Shown in pieces: positions 20,540-31,923 of a stretch of DNA of 64,000 nt. Within the stretch, counting starts at the first letter, position 1. The number at the start of each line of letters is the position of its first letter. A model generated the notes under the pieces. The model saw only the letters and a list, made by a program, of their open reading frames with translations, was not told the DNA's origin and did no database searches. Both the position numbers and the translations under genes were made by a program. Where the stretch lies: contig JAFEMH010000980.1 of assembly GCA_022495995.1 (NCBI GenBank), positions 434,001 through 498,000 of the forward strand, in the 5' to 3' direction. The stretch is from Adenophora triphylla var. japonica (lineage: Eukaryota; Streptophyta; Magnoliopsida; Asterales; Campanulaceae).

Positions 20540-21015
20540 TCATTGCTAAGGCTTAGAGGGGAGTCTTGTCTCCTAGGCTTAAGGCTAGGGTTTAGAGAGG
20601 TATTTGTCACCTAGGCTTAAGGCTAGGGCTTAGAGAGGTATTTGTCACCTAGGCTTAAGGCTAGGGTTTAGAGAGGAGTTTTGTCATCTAGGCTTAAGGC
20701 TAGGGCTTAGAGAGGTATTTGTCACCTAGGCTTAAGGCTAGGGTTTAGAGAGGAGTTTTGTCATCTAGGCTTAAGGCTAGGGCTTAGAAAGGTATTTGTC
20801 ACCTAGGCTTAAGGCTAGGGCTTAGAGAGGTATTTGTCACCTAGGCTTAAGGATAGGGCTTAGAGAGGTATTTGTCACCTAGGCTTAAGGCTAGGGTTTA
20901 GAGAGGAGTTTTTGCTTGAGGCTAGGATTTAGAGAGGAGATTTATTACCTAGGCTTGGAGCTAGGATTTAGAAAGGTATTTGTCACCTAGGCTTGAGGCT
21001 AGGGTTTAGAAAGGT
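20540..21015. repeat. 38-bp tandem array in TE2 with telobox-like motifs
   Basis: About twelve copies of a 38-bp unit containing CCTAGGCTTAAGGCTAGG and TTAGAGAGGTATTTGTCA. The first part is a near-palindrome. Five units carry TAGGGTTT (20586, 20662, 20739, 20892, 21000), the complement of the plant telobox AAACCCTA; the others have TAGGGCTT. Confidence 0.88.
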
Positions 21016-23868
21016 AGTCTAAAAAAGACAGTTTGAGTAGAAAGGTTATGGTTTAAACTAGGCGAGGCCGAGTAAGTGTCTATGGTAGAAGGTGGGATTA
21101 GGTAAGTTTGATGTCCAGAGATAAGGACCGAGTCATCTTGAGAGTCACAGAGATACTTCTTTGATGGATTTGAAGAGTTTGAAAATTTGTGGAGACCAAA
21201 GAGTGATTTTTGTAAACAAGGTACCAAGGAGGACGGTATTTTTGAAAGTATGTTTATTTGATAAAGAGGCCTCATGATTAATTATGTTTCTAACTAACTC
21301 AAAGCGTTTGCCACATGCTGATCTTGATGACAAGGGATGCCCTTCTTGCTAGATATGACTTTGTCGGAGCCTCGATTAGAGCCCCTGACCTCTTCTGAAG
21401 AACCACATAGTCGACCTATTTCTGTTGAGGGGAGCCTCAACATTTGATGAAGTGACCATGGCGTAGCCCCGCCGATGATGCAAAGTAAACCCGAAGGGAA
21501 TCTGTAAAGAGAGCACGAGAGAACAGCTTAATAAAAGCCCCGGCTTGGAGAGATTCAATGTATCCCTATTGCGCAGACAGAGTCATCTTGCGGCCACGGA
21601 GGCGACCCATTGTTTCGAACAACGGTCAATCGATCGGCTGGACAAGACTCGGAAATGTATATGTGCAGGGGCACATTTTTCGAAGGTGGGAATGGATCCC
21701 GATTTCGTGTATAACACTCTCGCTTTTGGGTTTGACTCTTTTGGGAGAGTATAAGCATCACTAGGTGTAGAAAAGTGTATGGAAGCCCCTGCTGACAGAA
21801 AGACAGTGTTTGGCTCTTCCTAGATTGTAGAAAAGAAGACTTGTCGAGACATTTGAAGACTTGTTTTGTTCGGAATTATACCTTGATTGCTTGAGAATGG
21901 ACCTCACTGATTGGTTTGTCAAATTTCAATTATATAAGTAAACAAATAATGACTGCTTTGATTAGAAGTTGGAAATTTGGCTTGACTTTTGGAAGGAGAA
22001 GGATGTTCCGTTGTTGCTTCTTTGCTCAGAACATTTGGTGGTAATTTTCGTGCAGGCTGCCACTGCATTGATCTTCTTTATGGGAAAGAATGAAAAATAG
22101 AAAAAAGACTGGAGCGGAAGAAACAAGACTGGAGCGGAAGAAACAAGACTGGAGCGGAAGAAAAATTGGGATTTGACTGATTATAGCCCCTTCTATTTTT
22201 CTGTCATTCAAGTTGAGATTTGTTGCTCCTTTGTTCTCATAAGCCGAGGGGAGTAGTCCCTGGCGCGCGTCTCCTTGCTTTTACCGGAGTGCCGTTGAGA
22301 GGCACGGATGCGAAGCCCCAGTGGGACTTTTGCAGACAGTGTTTGAGGAGTCGAATGAACGAATTTCAAGAATAGGACGAGTTCCTAAACTTGGCGAGAG
22401 TATGCAATATGCTCACGTAGGATAACAAGTGACTCAGAATGAGAATGCCATTCGGTAGAGGTTGTAGCTGGTCTTTGGGTTGCGATCGACCATTGGGTGA
22501 TGCTTAACATGACCTCTTAAAGTGAGAGGTCGGCTGGGCCATTTGCTGAGAGGTTGGCTTGAGGGATGTGTTTGGAATTTCTAAGGTGAAGGGATTTTCT
22601 TGTTGCTGCTTCTTCAGAACCTCTAAGAGTGAGGTTAACTTTGATTTTGATAAGGTCAAGGGTGGTGATGGAATCCTCTAAAAGTGAGAGGATGGACTTT
22701 GGAATTGTTTTACGGGATTCGTCCAAGAGGGAATCTTTGTTGCTTCTTCTCGCGAGTTTGTTGTGATTTCAGCAGGTAACTTGATCACGATAGGACTTTC
22801 ACTCGATGTCTCATTTTCACAACCTTTCAGCAGGTAACTTGATCACGATAGGACTTTCACTCGATGTCTCTTTTTTTTTTTTTTCGAGGAAAGCCTTCGG
22901 ACTCGTTTGCTCGCGATAGCCCCTAGCGTATGCTTTAGGATGTTTTTTACCTTTTCCCTCTTGGGCTTGGAGGTGGTTCCTTCTTTTGTGAGTCGAGGGA
23001 GCCCCTTGTCTGGGCTTCTTCCTTAGGGTTTCAAAACTTGTCGATCTTGAAATGAAAGGGTATTATTTAGTGAGGATAAGGTTATGGCTTCCTATGGTGA
23101 GAGGTTTAAGCTTCAATCGCTACTGGATAGCATTCTCAAAAGAGTATTTTTAAAATAAATGCAAACTCATTTAACCGACTTATTAATGTAAGGCAAAATA
23201 TATTCAGACCATGAGAAAGATATGTGAGCATATTCAATGAAAGCTTATCGATCAAATGGAAAATCAGAGGAGACGCGAGATTTGGGGGTTGGTGAGCCCC
23301 AAGTTGATATTCATGTAGCACTTGTGAAGGATAAGAACAACTCCTTGCATCTTCTTTAAATTGCGGTGGCGTGAGCTTGACTATTTTCTGATGATGAACA
23401 ACAACGGTCTTTGCTTATCTTGATCATATGAAAAAGATGTTTAAGTGGGGGAGAGTGTATTTGGGGAAGTGTATGCTCGAGGGAGCATAGAGGGTGTGTA
23501 TAAGGAGAGGGTCTGGAGATAGTTTACGAAAAGTATATGGTTGAGTATGTAGAGAGTGTATGAGAGAAGGGTGTATAGGGATGGTGTATATGAAGAAGGA
23601 ACGGTGAGTTGTTTACTCCAATCAAAGCATTCATTCATTGTTTACTTTATTAGCCGGTGAGTTTATCAGTGAGATTAGCAACCAAGTGATAATTATAAAT
23701 AAAACAATCTTCTTGAAAGTAATGCGAGATTATGTCTCAAGTCTAGAGAGAAAAGAAAGAAAGACCTTTTTTTTATTATTGAGGTAACTAGTTCAAAGTG
23801 GACATTACATATCAATGCCCAAAATGGACGTAAAAAAGACGCACTAGAACCTACAAGACTGAATGAAT
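21016..23868. other. TE2 non-coding spacer
   Basis: No retroelement domain in either strand. The stretch 21660-21790 on the minus strand matches the TE4 spacer at 48957-49110 (CTTATACTCTCCCAAAAGAG and GATCCATTCCCACCTT-type blocks), which ties the two elements to one lineage. It includes a 20-bp tandem triplet (22107-22166, GACTGGAGCGGAAGAAACAA) and a duplicated ~46-bp block with CAGCAGGTAACTTGATCACG (22770 and 22828). GGGGCT-type purine blocks recur. Confidence 0.6.
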
Positions 23869-24542
23869 CTAAATCTTCCCTCGAAGGGTGAGGGTTCCTT
23901 CATCAATGAGGCCTTGGGTCTTCCCTTGGTTGATCAATCTTTGAATTGAGCGTTTCAGTTGCACACATTTGTCAGTGGTATGCCCAGCGTACTTGTGGTA
24001 TCTGCAAAACTTGGATGTATCTAAGTCTTCCCTTGGGTTAATAGGCTTGTAGTTCTCGAGCGGTTTGATCAAATTCTTTCCCACCAAAATGTCGAAGAAC
24101 TACCCACAGGCATTCCTAAGTCATCAAAATGTTCCTTGTTGATCTTCTTCTCTTGGATTGAATTTGGGGGTGACTTGTGTATTGGTGCCCTTCGTTGGTT
24201 GGTGGCCACAGCAAGCATCTTGAATGAGGAATTTTGATGTGTAGGACCATAAGGGGAACCATAAGCATGTGGATGATAGGGACCCCGGAATTGAATAGGA
24301 GGAGGAACTCTTCTCAAGTATTCTTGAATGTAAGACAAATGGTGCTGCTCAATTTCTTGCATGTCTTTGAGGAGGTTGATCACTCCCAACCTCATGTTTG
24401 AGACTTCTTTGAGGGCTTCAATGCTTTTCTCCAGAGACATGATGTGGAATTCTGTAAGAACATATGGCGGAGTCAAACCAATGAGTTGAATTAGATTCAT
24501 AATTAATCTTAAGGCATCCTTGAGAAAATATTTGACCTCCAC
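23869..24542 (-). pseudogene. gag: TE2 gag remnant with His-variant zinc knuckle
   Basis: Two overlapping minus-strand frames (24542-24069, then 24087-23869) look like one gag broken by a frameshift near 24080. The upstream part has an amphipathic, coiled-coil-like start (SLEKSIEALKEVSNMRLGVI) and a Pro/Tyr-rich middle. The downstream part holds LIKPLENYKPINP and CRYHKYAGHTTDKC, a CX2HX4HX4C variant of the retroviral zinc knuckle. The same module occurs twice in the TE4 gag (46026-47489). I see no capsid-like Retrotrans_gag domain. Probably an RNA-binding fragment of a non-autonomous Tat-type element. Confidence 0.75.
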
Positions 24543-24899
24543 AATTTTGAGTTTGGCCAGCTGAAGTTGCCTACGTAACCCTTACCATTTAAGATACGAG
24601 TCTCAGGTCACCGTAGTTCGAGGGGGCCCCGATTGATGATACAACCAGGGTTAAGTTTAGAGAAAGAGAGAGGATGAATGTAAAAGAGTCCGTTTGGTGA
24701 AAAAGGGAGAGGAAGATGACTCGATCCTTGGTCAAATGAGGGTGATCTAGGTGAGTTAATTTGGTCTTGGGTGAGGATTGGCCTTGGTTGGTCTTTGGCT
24801 GAAGGGTGCTAGAGATAAAGGATCTAAATTATGGATGGTTTTAAGGCTAAGGGAGCAGACTATGGAAGGTTCAAGAGATGAGAGGTAGAACTTTGAAGG

Positions 24900-26535
24900 G
24901 TCCTAACTTGTAGACCATGGGGGTCTAAGGTAGAGGAGTGGACCATGGATGGTCCAAGAGACGAGGGTGGACCTCGAAGAGTCTCAGGTGGAAGGGTGGA
25001 CCTTTAATGGTCCTAGATAGAGAGAGTGGACCTCGAAGGGTCCTAAATTGAGGAGTGGACCTTGAATGGTACAAAGTAGAAGAAGTGGACCTAGAAGGGT
25101 CCAAAAGATGAGAAGTGGACCTTGAATGTTCTAAGATTGGGAGAGTGGACTTAGTATAGGAAGAGCACCACGAAGGGTCAAAGAGTGGACCTTGAACGGT
25201 CCAAGATAGAGAGACTGGACCTAGGGCGGTCCGTAGTAGAGGGTGTGGACCTTGAAAGGTCCAAGAGATGAGGAGTGGACCTTGAATGGTCCAAGATTGG
25301 GAGACTGGACCTAGGGCGGTCCACAGTAGAGGGTGTGGACCTTGAAGGGTCCAAGAGATGAGGAGTGGACCTCGGAGGGTCCTAGAAATAGAGAGTGGAC
25401 CTCGGAGGGTCCTAGAAATGGAGAGTGGACCTCGGAGGGTCCTAGAAATGGAGAGTGGACCTCGGAGGGTCCTAGAAATGGAGAGTGTACCTCGGAGGGT
25501 CCTAGAAATGGAGAGTGTACCTCGGAGGGTCCTAGAAATGGAGAGTGGAGAGTGGACCTCGGAGGGTCCTAGAAATGAAGAGTGGACCTCGGAGGGTCCT
25601 AGAAATGAAGAGTGGACCTCGGAGGGTCCTAGAAATGAAGAGTGGACCTCGGAGGGTCCTAGAAATGAAGAGTGGAGAGTGGACCTCGGAGGGTCCTAGA
25701 AATGAAGAGCGGACCTCGGAGGGTCCTAGAAATGAAGAGTGGACCTTGGAGGGTCCTAGAAATGAAGAGTGGACCTCGGAGGGTCCTAGAAATGAAGAGT
25801 GGAGAGTGGACCTCGGAGGGTCCTAGAAATGAAGAGCGGACCTCGGAGGGTCCTAGAAATGAAGAGCGGACCTCGGAGGGTCCTAGAAATGAAGAGTGGA
25901 CCTCGGAGGGTCCTAGAAATGAAGAGTGGACCTTGAAGGGTCCTAGAAATGCAGAGTGGACCTCGGAGGGTCCTAGAAATGAAGAGTGGACCTCGGAGGG
26001 TCCTAGAAATGAAGAGTGGAGAGTGGACCTCGGAGGGTCCTAGAAATGAAGAGCGGACCTCGGAGGGTCCTAGAAATGAAGAGCGGACCTCGAAGGGTCC
26101 TAGCGGACCTCGAAGGGTCCTAGAAATGAAGAGTGGACCTCAGAGGGTCCTAGAAATGAAGAGCGGACCTCGGAGGGTCCTAGAAGTGAAGAGCGGACCT
26201 CGAAGGGTCCTAGAAATGAAGAGCGGACCTCGAAGGGTCCTAGCGGACCTCGAAGGGTCCTAGAAATGAAGAGTGGACCTCGGAGGGTCCTAGAAATGAA
26301 GAGCGGACCTCGAAGGGTCCTAGCGGACCTCGAAGGGTCCTAGAAATGAAGAGCGGACCTCGGAGGGTCCTAGAAATGAAGAGCGGACCTCGGAGGGTCC
26401 TGAAAATGAGGAGTGGACCTCGGAAGGTCCTAAAAATGAAGAGTGGACCTCGGAAGGTCCTAAAAATGAGGAGTGGACCTCGGAGGGTCCTAGAAATGAG
26501 GAGTGGACCTCGGAGGGTCCTAGAAATGAGGAGCA
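24900..26535. repeat. 30-bp tandem array in TE2 with higher-order structure
   Basis: About forty copies of a 30-bp unit, GAGTGGACCTCGGAGGGTCC plus TAGAAATGAA, fill 25340-26535. To the left (24900-25340) similar GTGGACC...GGTCC units become irregular and diverged. A 7-bp insertion (GAGAGTG) recurs at about 25545, 25672 and 25799, giving a 127-bp higher-order period of four monomers plus 7 bp; further copies lie to about 26020. Each unit holds GGACC-TCGGAG-GGTCC, a short hairpin. Because 30 is divisible by three, long repetitive open frames arise on both strands; I do not regard them as genes. Confidence 0.93.
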
Positions 26536-26539
26536 GTTA

Positions 26540-27264
26540 AGCATTTTATTTACAAAAAAGCCCTCTATTTTTTTATAGAACCTACTCTTGGTTGGAAGGG
26601 ATACCCCTTTTTCGCAACTAACTAAAGGTCCTAAAGTGGTGGATCCTAATGACTAACCGTCTCATATAGACATTTAAGATGATATATATGGGAAGTACTA
26701 CAGACCTATGATAAGACAAGATCTAGCATTCAAACTTTACATGGTACGTCCTTTAAAAGGAAAATCAATTTTTTAGTGCCTTTAATCTCTCGATAGATCT
26801 TGACTTATCATTGGTTCGTAGCGACTTAACATAAAGACCTTATTAATTGTCTACATAAAAAAGCTAGTTAAACCAACCGGTCACATGGAGTGTATTCCTA
26901 GTAAAGTGGGTGACACAAGGGTTAGGTTTCAGGTTCCCACCGTGCAGCCGAAGCGCACTGATGAGTGGATGGCCAAGTGAGACTCGGAAGGGAGGCGACA
27001 TGATCACCACACTTCCCGCACTTTGGCTTCTCCGATGGGTTAAAGGGTGTCTGTGCAGTGTGACACGGACTCTAGTGGTAGTGTGAGGTAAAAAGTCTAT
27101 TTCTTTTTTAAGGAAAAAAGAAAAGGATTTATTTTTATTTACATGAGATGCATGCATGCAATGCAACAGTTAAGAATAAAGAAAATAAACAGAAGGCGAA
27201 AAATACAACACCATACAAGGAAATGAAAGTCTGACCCACTTAGTTTGAAAAGATTTCAAAACAG
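26540..27264 (-). other. TE2 leader between primer site and array
   Basis: Lies between the primer site and the 30-bp array, so it corresponds to the 5' untranslated leader. The minus strand around 27000-27080 has a GTCCGTGTCACAC-type block also found in the TE4 leader (near 44375 and 57890). The 100-codon minus-strand frame (27166-26864) has no recognisable domain. Confidence 0.6.
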
Positions 27265-27282
27265 TCCCCAGCGGAGTCGCCA
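27265..27282 (-). other. TE2 primer binding site (tRNA-Arg)
   Basis: TGGCGACTCCGCTGGGGA on the minus strand, one base from the LTR. It is complementary to the 3' end of plant tRNA-Arg (ACG type, from memory) with one mismatch. The same 18-mer follows both TE4 LTRs. Confidence 0.85.
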
Positions 27283-27283
27283 C

Positions 27284-28370
27284 TGTGAATACCCCGTCCC
27301 GATGCAACGCGCATTCGGAGGTTTAAAATAAATAATCATATAATGTCGGACCGAAATGGGATATTCATTTAGTGACACTCGCTTTTAAACCATATTAAAA
27401 TATTAGTTTAATTTTGAGAGTCGCCACGCCACTTTGATATAGCCCAAAGCTTTGAAAAAAGGCTAAACAGTTAATTGGGTTCGGGGGTCAAGTTACAACA
27501 GAAGAAGAAACGTTATCACTCCTATTTCCCGACGAATCGGTCTTTCTAGCATGTGGGGTGTTGGTTGTGTGCGGTGTTTACAGGAATAGATAGAAGAAAC
27601 GGGATCATGCATAAGGAGGAGGGGAGAGAAAGAATTAATTGATGATCACACCCTAGAACCTTTGAGTTAGGCCCTCGGAAGGTGCACTAATCAACGTTCA
27701 TCCTTGGGGGATTGTTGATCATGGGATAATTATAACTAAGGTGGAAGGTAAGAAATAGTTCCTAGATCCATTGGGTTCCTTGGGCGAAACCTTAGATCAT
27801 CCTCGGCTATTGCATATTTAAATATATTAAAACAGTCATAAATCTAGCATAAAGGAACAATTAAAATATAATAAGCATGCAAATATAATAAGACAATAAT
27901 AATAATAGGGAACAAAAATATTAAAAAGAGTCTTACCAATTGTAGCAAGACTTTGGGGTCGAATCTAGGGCGATTCGAAGAGAGTAGGAAGAAATACGGG
28001 TAAAACAAGAGTAGTCCCGTTTCTCCCGAGTAAATTGTGTGTTGAAATTGGGGAGCCGGGCACACTTATTTATAGTGCTTCGGTACTTGGGCTGGGCCAG
28101 CTGAAGGTTCGATCGGCCTTAAAGTAAAGGGTCGATCGGCACAGAACAAAGGGTCGATCGGCACAAGGATGCTATGTTCGATCGGCACAATAATAAAGGG
28201 TCGATCAGCCATTAAATAGGGGAAGGGCCGATCGGCACTTTGATCTGGCGTACTTTCCATGCATGCAATGACGGCGGGGTTGACCGATTGGTTTAAGGGA
28301 TTTTAGGGTTTCTATTTAATTACACCGGGCCAGGTATTTAGAATACCTTTTTTCGGACCGGGTACTAACA
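27284..28370 (-). repeat. TE2 5' LTR
   Basis: 1087 bp, about 99% identical to 18166-19252. Followed by ATAAT at 28371-28375 and the rest of the TE1 LTR. Confidence 0.93.
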
Positions 28371-28375
28371 ATAAT

Positions 28376-29793
28376 CTAGGTTTACATTATTATGGGTTTA
28401 CATGATTTATGATGATCCTTGTAAAGCTAGGAAATCCTCTTAGTATTCTTGAAATTAGGGTAGATAAAAAGAAAAGGAATTGAAGCTAAGTAGAAAGAGT
28501 TAGAAAAATGGACTTGCTGGAATTTGCCTTGGGCGGTCGCCCATGGGGGCTTATGCGGCCGCCCATGAGGCCAGTAACTTCCCTTCCTTGAAAACCCTCT
28601 TGGGCGGTCGCCCAAGAGGTGTGAGCGGTCGCCCATCGTGGCAACAACTTACCTTTCCTTTGAAAACCCACTTGGGCGGTCGCCCAAGTGGTATGGGCGG
28701 TCGCCCAAGACCCCAGAACTCAACTTTAAATCTGAACCAAAATTCGTTTAGTAGGCTTGTTTGACCACTTATAAATTGTGACTCCCACTTGGTAAATTGA
28801 GCTTGAACCTTCATAGAGGCCTTGTATCGTGTATATTGACTTTGTAGGGTGGGTTAATGATACCTTGTTACCTTACTTGATTATATATTCATTAACTGTT
28901 GCAATATGATATTGATTGGACATGAGTATATTTTACCATGTGGCTATATTGTTTATTCTCTTTGTGGATTATGTTTCAAGTAACTATTATGTGCTTGATA
29001 ATTTGTTAATCAGCTGATGTTGGGGGTATAATATAATACGATCAATTATGGAAGTGTGACCTAATGTGATCGGATTATGTTATATCTGTGACCGTCCCCT
29101 CCTGTGGCCACATGTCGGGGTTATAGCATCTGTAGTGAGCCAAAAGCCTTACAGTGTTGCTACTATCTTATTTGGTTCCCTGAAAAACGGGTCTTATAAG
29201 ATGTGAGTATTGCTTAAGCAGCTCACCTAAGATTGGAGTATTATACCCAATGTTGTACGACTATTGTTCAGACGGGAAAAGGTAAACCAAGGTAATGAAA
29301 GGTGTTTACAGCTTTTCCAATGTATTATATGCGACTTGCTATGTGTTGCATCTTATTTGGCATATTGCTGCATTCATAATAGCTTGCTGAGATTTATTCT
29401 CACCCCTCTCCCTTTAATGTTTTAGATCCCGAGACAGGCGGACCGGCCAAGTAAGGACGGAAAGGAGTTTGGAAGTAATCTTTTGGGTATTGTCGGGATA
29501 CGTATAGGTTGGCGTAGAAAGAGTATTTTGGTGATTTCTTTATGGAACTTGTAATTATAAACTTTAATTTCTACGTTGGAACCACAATCTTTTGTAACTA
29601 AAACAGTTTAGTATTTTCAAAGTTAGTCCACTCTTCCTCCGGTGTGGAGAGTAGTGGAGTTGTTTTGAAATGGTTATGTTAATCTAGTTATGTGCGAAAG
29701 TTATATCAAAGTTTTAAAAGTTTAGTAAATTTGGGTTAGTTTGAGGATGCTCCAACTCGGGACACGTGTAGGTTCCGGGTCGGGGTCCTCACA
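28376..29793 (+). repeat. TE1 3' LTR, right part
   Basis: Continues 17401-18165 after TE2 and matches 11410-12837, including palindromes (about 28529-28706) and the TATAAAT box. Ends CCTCACA and is followed by the TTCGC duplication. Confidence 0.95.
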
Positions 29794-29798
29794 TTCGC

Positions 29799-30119
29799 AA
29801 TCCTCGATCTAAGAGTTGAAAATTTTCAATCAGCAATCTATGTTTATCAATTGGACAAATTGCATTTTAGTTAACTGAATTTGTCAAAATGTTTCAATTG
29901 GTTATCGAATTTGCATTTGTTACAAGTTGATTATTGAGTTTGTCTTTTTGTTACAATTAGGTATAATTTTGGATGCCCGATTAAAAAACTAACGAAGGTT
30001 GTAACATGTGCGTCTTACGTGTGTTACTAAAGGAGTATTTTCGTCTTTTCCATGGCGGGAGACTTGCACGGGTTATTCACCCGAAGTCAGTCTTCTTCAC
30101 TTTGAATAACAAAGGAAGA
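29799..30119. other. Intergenic gap between TE1 and TE3
   Basis: AT-rich. It repeats GTTACAA, AATTTG and TTTGTC-type words resembling the sequence just left of TE1 (4900-4960), as expected if both flanks belong to one older repeat split by TE1. Bases 30115-30119 (GAAGA) are the left flank of TE3. No gene seen. Confidence 0.5.
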
Positions 30120-31149
30120 TGTGAGGACCCCAACCCGGAACCTAACCCGTGTCCCGAGCTAGAGCGTCCCCAATAGAACTCAAACCACCTAAACTTTTTA
30201 AAACTTCGATTTAACTTACAACTTAAACATACCGAACATAACCATTTCAAAATAACTTCATTCCTCTCTACATGGGAGGAAGAGTTGTATAACTTTAAAA
30301 GTAACAACCTGTTTTAATTACAAAAGACTTTGGTTATAACGTAGAAACTAAGCTTTATACACACAAACTCCATAAAGAAATTATACCAAAATACATCTTC
30401 TACGCCAACCTATACGTACCCCGACAATCCCAAAATACCACGTCCAAACTCCTTTCCGTCCTCACTTGGTCGGTGTGCCTGTCTCAGGATCTAAAAACAT
30501 TAAATGGAGAGGGGTGAGAATAAATCTCAGCAAGCTATTATGAATGCAGCAATATGCCAAGTAAGATGCAACACATACAAGGTACATCTCACATATTGGT
30601 AAAACAGTAAACACCTTCTGTTACCTTTGTTTACCTTTCCCGTCTGATTCATAAGTCGTACCACTGTGGAAGTAATTACTCCACTTATTCTGTGAATGCA
30701 TATCCACCAAAATCAATATCATATAATCGAGATAGTTATGATTATAACTCATCTCCTGTTAACTGCTTAGGCATATTCACATCTTATAAGACCCGTGTTC
30801 CAGGGAACCATATAAGATAGTAGCAACTCTGTAAGGCTTTTGGCTCAATACAGATGCTATAACCCCAGTCTGTAGCTATAGAGGGGGAGAGGTCACAGGT
30901 ATAATGTAATCCGATCACCTTATGGAACAATTCCTCATAAGTGATCGTATTCCATTATACCCCCAAAGATCAGCTGATATAAACACACTCAAGCACATAA
31001 TAGATACTTGAAATAACATCCACCACAGGGATAATAATATATCAACATGGGAATGTATACTCATGCTAAATCAATACCATAGTGCAACATTCATTTAATA
31101 CACTATTCATAATACCATCAATGAACATGAATCCAAGTAAGGTACAATA

Positions 31150-31320
31150 TAACCAATAAATCCACAAATGGGATAACAATACAACCATACGATAATCATA
31201 TCCACAATTAGGATAACCATGCAACCATATAATGAACATATCCACCTTTGGGATAACAAATTAACAACATAGTTTATAAATCCACACTTTGGATAATAAT
31301 GAAACAATGTGATAATTACA
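31150..31320. repeat. Degenerate ~40-bp repeats in TE3 LTR
   Basis: Four to five copies of a loose unit with TCCACAA, GGGATAACAATAC and AACCATA. The same zone recurs in the right LTR (37560-37730) and in the TE5 LTR (60230-60370), so it is an old feature of this LTR group. Confidence 0.65.
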
Positions 31321-31692
31321 CATTCCCAAACTAGCACGATAGGGTAACATACAACTTCTACACTATTCAAACCAATCACCAAGGATAGGGGGCAAGAAGG
31401 CCACTATGTATCATAAACCATTCCTACATAGTTATTATACAACCTCGAATAACCTTAATAAGAGTTCAAGATCTACTTCCCAAGTTTGAACTACTTTGGT
31501 GAAGTTACTAATCAAGCCTATTAACCATTTTCCGAATAATATTTAAACTACTTCCACTAATCCATTTTGGTCAAATAAGACGTCATTGCGTAGTCAAAGT
31601 ATTCTACTTTAATCTAAGTTAAAGAGATTTCATTTTGGTTTTAGTCTGAATAGGTTTAAACAGCTCTAAAGTTGGTTCAAAGTACCAGGTCA

Positions 31693-31923
31693 GGGCACGA
31701 CTCGTGCCCCAGGGCGCGACTCGTGCCCTTTTGACCTTTTCCAGATTCATGCGTCCCTTAGCCAGCACGACTCGTTATTTCCACAGGGAACGACTCGTGC
31801 CTTAGGGCACGACTCGTGCCAATTCAGCCTTAAGTTGATCAGAACGATTTAACTCCAATTCCACGAGTCGTATCCACGAGTTGGCCATGGGCACGACTCA
31901 TGCCTAGGGGCACGACTCGTGCC
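31693..31923. promoter_or_regulatory. CACGACTCGTG palindrome cluster in TE3 LTR
   Basis: Odd-length palindromes GGGCACGACTCGTGCCC at 31693-31709, 31712-31728 (GCGCGA variant), 31804-31820 and 31908-31923, with diverged copies near 31765, 31786, 31864 and 31889. The right LTR repeats the cluster at 38103-38314. It occupies the part of the LTR where TE1 and TE5 carry GCGGTCGC palindromes. No strong TATA box was found on the downstream (lower coordinate) side. Confidence 0.7.

Larger units (their letters stand above)
18166..28370 (-). mobile_element. TE2: non-autonomous Ogre/Tat-like LTR element
   Basis: 10.2 kb, flanked by ATAAT (18161-18165 and 28371-28375). The minus-strand orientation follows from the primer site beside the right LTR and the polypurine tract beside the left LTR. 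The primer site fits tRNA-Arg, as in Ogre/Tat elements. There is no RT, RNase H or integrase: only a broken gag remnant (23869-24542) and long non-coding spacers with several tandem arrays. The 1087-bp LTRs differ at about eleven positions by eye (~1%), so it moved recently and must have used proteins from a partner element. Confidence 0.93.
4963..29793 (+). mobile_element. TE1: Ty3/gypsy chromovirus (Tekay-like), host of two nested elements
   Basis: A complete LTR retrotransposon bounded by TTCGC duplications (4958-4962 and 29794-29798). Removing the Copia insertion (5508-11205) and TE2 (18166-28375) leaves about 8.9 kb: an LTR of ~2.18 kb, a primer site matching tRNA-iMet, gag-protease, RT-RNaseH-integrase with a chromodomain-like tail, a polypurine tract, and the second LTR. 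LTRs run TGTAACGA to CCTCACA. Comparing the first 545 bases of each LTR by eye shows nine substitutions and a 6-base indel, more divergence than in either nested element. That agrees with the nesting order. Confidence 0.95.

Noticed and set aside
20586..21007. Interstitial telomere tract
   Set aside because: TAGGGTTT occurs once per 38-bp unit and is not tandem, so it is a telobox-like motif at most.
19530..21015. Regular 36-38-bp repeats as a CRISPR array
   Set aside because: The units are directly tandem without unique spacers, the sequence is plant nuclear DNA, and the arrays lie inside an LTR element.
25333..26544. Repetitive open frames on both strands (EWTSEGPRNE-type and complement) as a repeat protein
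   Set aside because: The unit length is a multiple of three and the unit has no stop in several frames, so long frames arise automatically. The 127-bp period shifts the frame repeatedly.
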